Positions 36,958 to 43,340 of a DNA stretch of 55,803 nt are shown piece by piece. Made by a program: the position numbers and the translations under genes. Below the pieces are notes generated by a model. It made no database searches. It was not told where the DNA came from and saw only the letters and a list, made by a program, of their open reading frames with translations. Every line of letters begins with the position of its first letter. The first letter of the stretch is position 1. The DNA is from Chryseobacterium populi (GTDB lineage: Bacteria; Bacteroidota; Bacteroidia; Flavobacteriales; Weeksellaceae): assembly GCF_000282115.1 (NCBI RefSeq), contig NZ_AKJY01000006.1, positions 1-55,803 on the forward strand, written 5' to 3'.

Positions 36958-39143
36958 TATATAAAAAAGCTTGGTGTTAATTTTTGAGTACTTAATGTTT
37001 TAGGGGACCATTTAGCATATTCTTCTGATGAAAAAATCATGTCATCAACTGTATTCACATAAATTTTTTCTGAAAGTAAAGCAATAACTAAATCACCAGA
37101 AGAATTTTCTCCTATTATTGATAGAGAATATCTTTTATACTTTTTTTGTTCTGAAGATGTATAAGCATCTGCGTCATCTGGCATTTCATTCATAAAATAA
37201 AACTTGGGATTATTCAAATTACTTTGATTAATAATGGTTATCAATTTTAAATTTTCATCTTCTGTAATTCCTAATATCTTCTTACTAGGTAAAGTTCCGT
37301 GTTCCAGTTTTAGAAACAAACTTGTCACAGTTTCCCCCATTATATCAGTAAAAACTTCTGTACTAAAATAATACGGATTTTCTGGTGTATAAAAATTGTT
37401 TCTCTCATCACTATATGTAACAGTCCCGCTATTACTATTATCCAAATATGCACTTCTACTTTCAAAGAATGAACCTGTATTCTGACGAATATTATTCAGT
37501 AAAGTTTCATAAGTCACTCTTCTCAGAGTATCAGTTTCATTTTTCATGACCTGGTCTTCCACTCTTTTGGTAGTAACCGTGGCAATATCTTTTCCCCCTG
37601 CATTATTATCAAAATCAATAAGCAATAAATTCTGATCAATCACATATCGGAGCTCATTAGGACTTTTAGGTTCAATTTTGGGGCTCGCATTGATCAATCC
37701 GAAAACATCATCAATGTCCTTTAAATATATTTTTTCGGAAGGGTCTATTGGTGGAATTGCGGTTGTGATTTCCAGAGATTTCCCCTCATAAATCAGCTGC
37801 ACAAAAGACCCAATCGTAAAATTGGAGCTCGTCTTTTTCAGATCAAAAGAGATGGGTTTTGTGAAGTCGGTATTGATATTATCTCCGGCTTCCTGTAATA
37901 AATTCCCGCCTCTGATGAAATAATCTTCGTTGGCTGTGGTCGAACTCAGAACGCCCTGCTTTACATATAAAGCTGCAGCATCGTTGTTATCGGTCGTCAG
38001 CTGAATTACTAATGAAGGTCGTTCAGAAAATTCTTTTAAAGGCCAGCCATCATCAAATTTCTGCTCAGAAAGATCATTCACTGTGGTTCCGATCTTCATA
38101 TTGTTGGTATTGGTAGCACTTAGCTTGTAATTCCCGTAGAAGTTATAAGACCTCTGTCTGCTGCTCTGGATGTACAGATAAGTAGTTTTGGCGGTTGCAA
38201 AGTTTTTGATCAGATCATAAACTTCATCATTCGTCTGGGCAGGTGCTGCCTGATCCTTGACAAATAACTTTCCTTTACCCTGTGTATGCAATCCGTAGAA
38301 AGCCGCAATATCAATAAACTGGGTCGCAGATTCCCTGATCAGCTTACTTTTAAAAGCTGTAGTTCCGGCAGCCGGATCCAGGATATGGTCGGTTTTACGG
38401 GCATAGGTTAAATTCAGCTTGAATGGATTAGGGTCATTTTCAATTGTGTAATCTCCTTCATTCAATACAATATCAATCCCTAACTGTCCGTTAATCGTAC
38501 CAAGATGAGTTCCTCTCGGGATCATCGGCAGTTCATAGGCTTTGTTAGCAGGCTCTGTAACCGTTCCGTTATTATTGACAGCCTGAGAGACCTTAAAGAA
38601 GTAATCATCAATAAGAACTTCATCAGGATTTTCAGTGGAACCGGATACCGGATATCCAAGATATTGCGCTGTAAAGGTAGGTTCAGCAATCCCTAACATC
38701 GTATAGAGGCTCGTAAATTCTTTCCTGATCACATCTACAAATCCTGTTGCTCCGATCCCATTGATCGTACCAGTGGAATCAAAGAAATCAGCCCTGTTCA
38801 TTCCTCTGTAAATGATATACTTAATGGCAAGTCCTTTAATCGGCTGGTTAAAAGGTTTCAGGATGACATTGATCTTACTGGCATCAGTTCCGCAGGGCTG
38901 TAATAAGACCTGTCCCTGGCATAGGGTAAATACTTTTCCGTTATAGCCGTTTATTTTGGAGGTGGTCCGGAAAACGGTGCTTCCGTAGGGACCAGTAATT
39001 CCAAACTTGTCTGATGAGCTTTGTGTAAAGCTTTTCCCTTTCTCCAGAAAGAAAAAAGATTCCGGCATAAGATCCGGCCTTACATTAAGCCCATTGCCGT
39101 CGGGGGTTGTAGGAAGTGACCCCGAAGTCGTGTTTTGTGGCAT
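36957..39143 (-). CDS. Unknown 728-residue protein upstream of the toxin
   Basis: I do not recognise this protein. I chose the ATG at 39143 over the one at 39257 because it follows the same ACACCAAA-rich motif that precedes two other genes of the unit, and because the extra 38 residues read like untranslated DNA. It is beta-rich, with segments such as YRGMNRADFFDSTG and IDIAAFYGLHTQGKGKLFVKD, and has no signal peptide. The first two thirds have ordinary GC (28 of 60 at 38221-38280), but from about 37500 to the stop the GC falls sharply (12 of 60 at 37201-37260), matching the toxin. This suggests its C-terminus was acquired together with the toxin and that it may be the toxin's adaptor or carrier. 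Confidence 0.6.
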   Translation of the reverse strand: MPQNTTSGSLPTTPDGNGLNVRPDLMPESFFFLEKGKSFTQSSSDKFGITGPYGSTVFRTTSKINGYNGKVFTLCQGQVLLQPCGTDASKINVILKPFNQPIKGLAIKYIIYRGMNRADFFDSTGTINGIGATGFVDVIRKEFTSLYTMLGIAEPTFTAQYLGYPVSGSTENPDEVLIDDYFFKVSQAVNNNGTVTEPANKAYELPMIPRGTHLGTINGQLGIDIVLNEGDYTIENDPNPFKLNLTYARKTDHILDPAAGTTAFKSKLIRESATQFIDIAAFYGLHTQGKGKLFVKDQAAPAQTNDEVYDLIKNFATAKTTYLYIQSSRQRSYNFYGNYKLSATNTNNMKIGTTVNDLSEQKFDDGWPLKEFSERPSLVIQLTTDNNDAAALYVKQGVLSSTTANEDYFIRGGNLLQEAGDNINTDFTKPISFDLKKTSSNFTIGSFVQLIYEGKSLEITTAIPPIDPSEKIYLKDIDDVFGLINASPKIEPKSPNELRYVIDQNLLLIDFDNNAGGKDIATVTTKRVEDQVMKNETDTLRRVTYETLLNNIRQNTGSFFESRSAYLDNSNSGTVTYSDERNNFYTPENPYYFSTEVFTDIMGETVTSLFLKLEHGTLPSKKILGITEDENLKLITIINQSNLNNPKFYFMNEMPDDADAYTSSEQKKYKRYSLSIIGENSSGDLVIALLSEKIYVNTVDDMIFSSEEYAKWSPKTLSTQKLTPSFFI

Positions 39144-39290
39144 TTTGTTTTGTTTTGGTGTTAATAAAAAAAAGAAAGTAACCGGAAATTCCCGGAGCGG
39201 TTTAAGTTTCGGTAAAAACAAAACCTCTCCTGTACAATCAATTTTCATCAATTGCATGGGGTTGTTTTCATGAATGAATTTATAGCATGG

Positions 39291-39797
39291 CTATTTCGTG
39301 AAAACTACATATCCGTCCTTGTCTTTCGGTAAATTTTGTAAGTTCCTCCAGGATGCATTGATCTTACGGTCACCTTTCCAGATGTGCCTTCGTTCAAAAT
39401 GCGGGAGATCTTTAAAGGTTTTCCAGTTTCCGCCCCATTCCCAGCCATATTTTGCAAATATTTTCACGCATTCGTACCAGTCGGCTACCCCATCATTATC
39501 CCAGTCTTTTGCAGTGTCCCAACTCACTGTTTTTCCGTCGATAATAAGGCAGATATCTACCGCTAATCCGTAATTGTGAATACTCTGTCCGGCTTTCGCA
39601 TTGGTGACTTTCTTTCCGGGCTTTGTCCTGCCCTGAGCGTAAAGTTCGTCCTGTTCCTTAAAGGTTCTCAATCCCTGGGTAATCCTTACCTTGGCCCGCC
39701 CGGCAAGAGAGCGGTCACATTCTTCAATAATTAATGCAACCTCATCTCTTACGAGCGGATGCAGTTTTTTAACTCTGCTTTCACTTGGTTTATCCAT
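39291..39797 (-). CDS. M15 family D-Ala/L-Ala-D-Glu carboxypeptidase, endolysin-like
   Basis: This 168-residue protein is a VanY/CwlK-type zinc peptidase acting on peptidoglycan stem peptides. The metal ligands are visible in SIHNYGLAVD (His74, Asp81) and DLPHFE (His133). Arg44 in TQGLRTFKEQ and the YAQGRTKPGK segment also fit the family. The size and the absence of a signal peptide match phage endolysins rather than exported housekeeping enzymes. It is the first gene of the unit, directly behind the duplicated promoter-like element, so it is probably made with the toxin and fibre genes. It could lyse producer cells, or ride on a particle as a wall-piercing enzyme. Confidence 0.85.
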   Translation of the reverse strand: MDKPSESRVKKLHPLVRDEVALIIEECDRSLAGRAKVRITQGLRTFKEQDELYAQGRTKPGKKVTNAKAGQSIHNYGLAVDICLIIDGKTVSWDTAKDWDNDGVADWYECVKIFAKYGWEWGGNWKTFKDLPHFERRHIWKGDRKINASWRNLQNLPKDKDGYVVFTK

Positions 39798-39883
39798 GGT
39801 TAATAATTTTGTGTTTGGTGTTAATTTTATGTATTAAATTTAGTGTATTCTGAAATATTATAAATTCCGGTATTGAATTCTAA

Positions 39884-39925
39884 AGCAAAAATATTTACAG
39901 TTAACGACAAAACTTGACGTATTAT
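39884..39925 (-). promoter_or_regulatory. Promoter/operator-like element, proximal copy
   Basis: On the minus strand ACGTCA-AGTTT-TGTCGT is followed by 10 bases and then TATTTTTG, a -7-type box, and GCT. The same arrangement with the same spacing occurs 141 bases upstream. The inverted repeat takes the place of the usual -33 box. Transcription would start about 80 bases before the M15 gene. Confidence 0.6.
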
Positions 39926-40024
39926 ATTCTACATTTTTAAATAATCTTAAAATATTATTCATACTTTTTGTAAATGAAATTGCTCCGGAAATTATAAATA
40001 ATTTTCATGGGTCTTTAATTTCAG

Positions 40025-40066
40025 AGCAAATCTATTGCAGGAAAACGTCAGAACTTGACGTGTTAT
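40025..40066 (-). promoter_or_regulatory. Promoter/operator-like element, distal copy
   Basis: On the minus strand a perfect inverted repeat ACGTCA-AGTTC-TGACGT (40061-40045) is followed by 10 bases and TAGATTTG (40034-40027) then GCT. The match with the proximal copy in both halves and spacing suggests a duplicated regulated promoter for the nine-gene unit. The binding factor is unknown. Confidence 0.6.
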
Positions 40067-40347
40067 TTTTTTAATTTTAATTTGTCCTTAAAGAAAAATT
40101 TTAAAACCAATAAGAGTTTAATTAAGAATCTAAGAATATTAAATACTTATTTTATTAATATTTTTCACATCTTACCCATCAAAATGATTTTCTTAACTGA
40201 ACTTAATCTCTTCAAAAATCTTAGTAGTAAAATACAATCAAAACTCCACAAAAACACAAATTACTATAAATCAATAAATTAAATTTAATATTAAAATTAT
40301 TTTACATAAAGTCTATAAAATAAATGGACTAATAAAAATATATGTCC
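40067..40347. other. AT-rich intergenic region
   Basis: This stretch is extremely AT-rich. A 75-codon frame at 40055-40282 is Lys/Asn/Leu/Ile-only in composition and is not convincing as a gene. No hairpin or repeat beyond those listed separately was found. Confidence 0.4.
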
Positions 40348-40355
40348 TATATTTG
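40348..40355 (+). promoter_or_regulatory. -7 box for the met leader
   Basis: TATATTTG is an exact TAnnTTTG match and is followed by GC, as is common. The -33 position holds ATGG rather than TTTG. Transcription would start near 40362, only about 12 bases before the leader ORF. Confidence 0.5.
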
Positions 40356-40373
40356 CACCATATTAAAAAAGAA

Positions 40374-40469
40374 ATGAAAGTAGAATCAAAAAACAGTACA
40401 GCGAAGAGACATACCATCAATATGATGATATATTGCTGGATGCCTGTGTCTGAACATTACCGTGGTTAA
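40374..40469 (+). CDS. Candidate methionine leader peptide (31 residues)
   Basis: An ATG-started ORF of 31 codons lies between the promoter and the terminator in front of metN. It contains Met at codons 17, 18 and 23 as well as the start, and ends in C-W-M-P-V-S-E-H-Y-R-G. The double Met pair lies in the loop of a small hairpin (40414-40423 with 40430-40439). Its last codons (Tyr-Arg-Gly-stop) contain the segment ACCGTGG, which is complementary to the terminator loop. It has no other recognisable function, so it looks like a regulatory peptide whose translation senses charged methionyl-tRNA. Confidence 0.55.
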   Translation: MKVESKNSTAKRHTINMMIYCWMPVSEHYRG

Positions 40470-40511
40470 ACTTACTTTTATTATAACATATTTAAAAGAC
40501 TTTGCCACGGT
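40459..40511 (+). promoter_or_regulatory. Candidate antiterminator pairing in the met leader
   Basis: ACCGTGG (40459-40465, end of the leader ORF) is complementary over 7 bases to CCACGGT (40505-40511), which is the top and loop of the terminator hairpin. A ribosome stalled at Met codon 23 (40440-40442) would leave the first segment free; a ribosome at the stop codon would cover it. Whether the pairing truly prevents the lower terminator stem is uncertain. Confidence 0.5.
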
Positions 40512-40529
40512 GTAAAGTCTTTTTTTTTT
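40494..40529 (+). terminator. Intrinsic terminator (attenuator) before metN
   Basis: A 12-bp stem (40494-40505 with 40512-40523, one G-U pair) with a 6-base loop is followed by a T run to 40529. It ends only 21 bases before the metN start codon. A strong terminator between a promoter and the gene it serves implies attenuation. Confidence 0.85.
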
Positions 40530-40550
40530 AAGCAGGAACAACATTAAAAA

Positions 40551-41579
40551 ATGATAGAAATAAAAAACATTTCAAAAACATTTCATCAGAAAAAACAGAG
40601 CTTTAAAGCTTTGGATAACATAAGCCTGAATGTTGAGCAAGGTGATATTGTCGGCATTATTGGTTTTTCAGGTGCCGGAAAAAGTACCCTGATCCGTACG
40701 GTAAATCTTCTGGAAAAGCCGGATCATGGACAGATCATGATCAATGGTAAAGATTTTACAAAATTAAATTCCAGACAGCTTGCAAAAGAACGTAAAAAAA
40801 TAGGGATGATCTTCCAGCATTTTAACCTTCTTTCTTCAAGGACCGTTTTTGAAAATATAGCGTTACCTCTGGAATTGGATCATACCCATAAAACTGAAAT
40901 CCAAAAAAAGGTCAGCGAACTTTTACAAATCGTAGGACTGGAAGACAAGGCCAATGATTATCCTAAAAGCCTGTCAGGTGGACAGAAACAAAGAGTAGCC
41001 ATTGCAAGGGCCTTGGCAAACGACCCTTATATCCTGCTTTGTGACGAGGCAACGAGCGCTTTGGATCCTGCAACAACGCAATCTATTTTACAGCTGTTGA
41101 GAGATATCAATCAGCGTCTGGGAATTACCGTTCTGCTGATCACCCACGAAATGGAAGTCATCAAAGCAGTCTGCAACCACGTTGCCGTCATCGATAAAGG
41201 AAAATTAACAGCTAAAGGAACTTTAAGTGAGATCATTTCTGATAAAGAAAATCCCATCATCAAACAATTTTTAAACTCAGGTGTTATGACTATACCACAA
41301 GAACTCAATAAAAAACTACAAAAAGAGCCACGAGACGGATTATTTCCTCTTGTTGAAATAGAACTGAACGAAAATGTGACTGTAGAAAAATTGCTTTCAA
41401 AGATCTATGACGATTATAAAATTCCTTATAAACTTCTGAAAGCCGATGTCGAATACCTCGGAAACTCCAACTTCGGAAAGCTATTGCTACAGCTACAGGG
41501 TGAAGATGAAGAAAACCAAAAAGCAATCTATTATTTTAACCAGAACAAAATTCAAAATACGGTAAAAGGATATGCTTAA
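40551..41579 (+). CDS. metN: Methionine ABC transporter ATP-binding protein
   Basis: This is the 342-residue ATPase of the D/L-methionine importer. Walker A is GFSGAGKST (38-46). The Q-loop is in GMIFQHFNLL, the signature is LSGGQKQRVAIARAL, and Walker B is ILLCDEATSALD, followed by the switch His in LLITHE. A C-terminal NIL/ACT-like regulatory domain (about 265-342, LFPLVEIELNENVTVEKLLSKI) binds methionine and inhibits transport in the family. It overlaps metI by 8 bases. The upstream attenuator would control the whole operon. Confidence 0.95.
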   Translation: MIEIKNISKTFHQKKQSFKALDNISLNVEQGDIVGIIGFSGAGKSTLIRTVNLLEKPDHGQIMINGKDFTKLNSRQLAKERKKIGMIFQHFNLLSSRTVFENIALPLELDHTHKTEIQKKVSELLQIVGLEDKANDYPKSLSGGQKQRVAIARALANDPYILLCDEATSALDPATTQSILQLLRDINQRLGITVLLITHEMEVIKAVCNHVAVIDKGKLTAKGTLSEIISDKENPIIKQFLNSGVMTIPQELNKKLQKEPRDGLFPLVEIELNENVTVEKLLSKIYDDYKIPYKLLKADVEYLGNSNFGKLLLQLQGEDEENQKAIYYFNQNKIQNTVKGYA

Positions 41580-42228
41580 TGATACAGTGATTTCTCTTTT
41601 GTCAAAAGGAATCTGGGAGACGGTTTTTATGACATTTGTTTCAGGTTTTTTCGGTTTTGTGTTGGGACTGCCGGTCGGGATTTTATTATTCCTGACCAGA
41701 AAAGGCCAGCTCATGGAAAATATGCTGTATAACAAAATTTTATCTGTTCTGGTTAATATTTTCCGGTCAATACCTTTTATTATCCTGATCGTCTGGATGA
41801 TTCCTTTTACAAGATCATTGGTAGGAACTTCAATCGGAGTCAATGCAGCATTGGTTCCTTTGAGTATCGGGGCAGCCCCTTTTATTGCAAGACTGGTTGA
41901 AAACAGCCTTCTTGAAGTTCCCCATGGCCTGATTGAGACTGCCAGAGCCTTAGGAGCAAGTCCGTTCCAGATCATTAAAAAAGTTCTGCTTCCTGAGGCA
42001 TTGCCTTCATTAATCAATAATGCAACCATTACCCTGATTACTTTGGTAGGATATTCTGCGATGGGTGGCGCCGTGGGTGCCGGCGGACTGGGACAGATCG
42101 GGTACCAGTACGGCTATATCGGCTATGATGTGGTAATCATGAATACGGTTCTGGCTCTATTGGTAGCTTTGGTTTTTATTATCCAGTTTTCCGGAGACCG
42201 GCTGGCAAAGAGGGTTGATCACAGGTAA
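41572..42228 (+). CDS. metI: Methionine ABC transporter permease
   Basis: This 218-residue inner-membrane permease has five predicted helices. The family start is visible in GIWETVFMTFVSGFFGFVLG. The EAA-loop region ETARALGASPFQIIKKVLLPEALP (about 122-145) contacts MetN, and the end is IQFSGDRLAKRVDHR. It starts inside the end of metN and is followed 103 bases later by metQ. Confidence 0.95.
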   Translation: MLNDTVISLLSKGIWETVFMTFVSGFFGFVLGLPVGILLFLTRKGQLMENMLYNKILSVLVNIFRSIPFIILIVWMIPFTRSLVGTSIGVNAALVPLSIGAAPFIARLVENSLLEVPHGLIETARALGASPFQIIKKVLLPEALPSLINNATITLITLVGYSAMGGAVGAGGLGQIGYQYGYIGYDVVIMNTVLALLVALVFIIQFSGDRLAKRVDHR

Positions 42229-42331
42229 AACTAGCTAATCGAAAGCACAGTAAAAAATTTACCAGAGATACGATCTTTACGACTTTGCAATTAATAAAGC
42301 TCAAATAAATAGTATTAAAAATTAATTATAA

Positions 42332-43144
42332 ATGAAGAAAATTAAAATTCTCGGGTTATTGGCAGCAGGTCTGTTAGTATTTAATGCGTGTAATTCTACA
42401 AAAAAAGATAATCTAAATTTTATTAAAGTTGGGATCACTTCAGGACCTGAACAGGAAATCGCCGAAACAGCAAAAAAAGTAGCGAAAGAAAAATACAATC
42501 TGGATGTCGAGCTGGTTTCATTCAACGACTATGTAATTCCTAATGAAGCTTTAAACAACGGTGATATTGATGCCAATGCATTTCAGCATGTTCCATACCT
42601 TACCGAACAATCCAAACAGAGAGGTTACAAACTGGCTGTGGTAGGAAATACTTTTGTATACCCGATTGTGGCTTACTCCAAAAAAATAAAAAATATCAGC
42701 CAGCTTCAAAACGGCAGTACGATTGTTATTCCCAATGATCCTACCAATGGCGGACGTTCACTACTTCTTTTACAAAAAAACGGTTTATTGAAGCTAAAAG
42801 ACGGAGTCGGTTTATTACCTAAAGTGACTGATATTGCTGAAAATCCAAAGCAACTTAAAATCCTTGAAATTGAAGCGCCTCAATTACCCAGAGTTCTCGA
42901 TGATAAAGAAGTAGTCATTGCGATTATCAACAATAATTTTGCAGCTCAGGCAGGATTGGATGTCGCACAATTCGGAATTTTCAAAGAAGACAAAGATTCT
43001 CCGTACGTCAATGTAGTCGTCTCCAGAGAAGACAACAAAAATGATGAAAAAGTAAAAAACTTCCTGAAAGCCTATCAATCGGATGAGGTGTTGAAAAAAG
43101 CAGAAGAGGTTTTTAAAGGGGGTGCAGTGAAGGGATGGGAGTAA
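42332..43144 (+). CDS. metQ: Methionine-binding lipoprotein
   Basis: This 270-residue substrate-binding protein belongs to the NlpA/MetQ family. The lipobox places the acylated Cys at residue 20 (LLVFNAC). Family motifs include IKVGITSGPEQEI, NEALNNGDIDANAFQH, IVIPNDPTNGGRSLLLLQ and the closing FKGGAVKGW. It delivers methionine to MetIN. The 103-base gap after metI holds no clear promoter, so it probably shares the operon transcript. Confidence 0.95.
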   Translation: MKKIKILGLLAAGLLVFNACNSTKKDNLNFIKVGITSGPEQEIAETAKKVAKEKYNLDVELVSFNDYVIPNEALNNGDIDANAFQHVPYLTEQSKQRGYKLAVVGNTFVYPIVAYSKKIKNISQLQNGSTIVIPNDPTNGGRSLLLLQKNGLLKLKDGVGLLPKVTDIAENPKQLKILEIEAPQLPRVLDDKEVVIAIINNNFAAQAGLDVAQFGIFKEDKDSPYVNVVVSREDNKNDEKVKNFLKAYQSDEVLKKAEEVFKGGAVKGWE

Positions 43145-43155
43145 TTTGGAGTGAT

Positions 43156-43253
43156 GAGTTAAGAGTGATGAGTGATGAGTCTGTCCTGTGGTAACGAATA
43201 ATAAATTGATAGTTGATAATGATAATTTAATATCAACTTATCACTCTTAACTC
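43156..43253 (+). repeat. Inverted repeat after metQ
   Basis: GAGTTAAGAGTGAT (43156-43169) and its exact complement (43240-43253) lie 70 bases apart, with direct GTGATGAG repeats inside the left arm. They lie 11 bases after the metQ stop. It may be a decayed miniature element or an imperfect terminator. Confidence 0.5.
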
Positions 43254-43274
43254 TAAAAATTATTGACAAAATAC

Positions 43275-43295
43275 ATTATCTCAATTTGAGATAAT
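43275..43295. promoter_or_regulatory. Palindromic operator of the GH3 gene
   Basis: ATTATCTCAA-T-TTGAGATAAT is a perfect 21-bp palindrome. It covers the -33 TTTG of the promoter listed next, so a bound dimer would block RNA polymerase. The cognate regulator is not in the window. Confidence 0.7.
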
Positions 43296-43315
43296 AAATA
43301 TTTTATGTATTTTTG
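43285..43315 (+). promoter_or_regulatory. Bacteroidetes-type promoter of the GH3 gene
   Basis: TTTG (43285-43288) is followed by exactly 19 bases and TATTTTTG (43308-43315). This fits the TTTG-N19-TAnnTTTG consensus and places transcription start near 43321, about 20 bases before the ATG at 43341. Confidence 0.75.
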
Positions 43316-43340
43316 TTACCCAATCAATAAAAAGGTTTTT

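Noticed and set aside
39144..39257. N-terminal extension of the 728-residue protein to 766 residues
   Set aside because: The extra residues are not followed by a Sec cleavage pattern, and the conserved A/C-rich pre-start motif lies just before the ATG at 39143.
15625..39797. Prophage, R-type pyocin or contractile injection system
   Set aside because: There is no sheath, tube, baseplate, spike, ATPase, capsid, terminase or integrase gene, only fibre-like proteins and an endolysin-like peptidase.
40055..40282. 75-codon ORF on the plus strand between the nine-gene unit and the met leader
   Set aside because: Its composition is almost only Lys, Asn, Leu, Ile, Phe and Ser, as expected by chance in very AT-rich DNA, and it overlaps the promoter/operator-like element.
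40340..40550. SAM riboswitch in front of metN
   Set aside because: I could not find the conserved multi-helix core of a SAM-I or SAM-II riboswitch; a short ORF plus a terminator explains the region better. A covariance-model search would settle it.
43305..43340. Upstream in-frame start of the GH3 gene
   Set aside because: The ATG lies inside an exact promoter, and the signal peptide only makes sense from the ATG at 43341.
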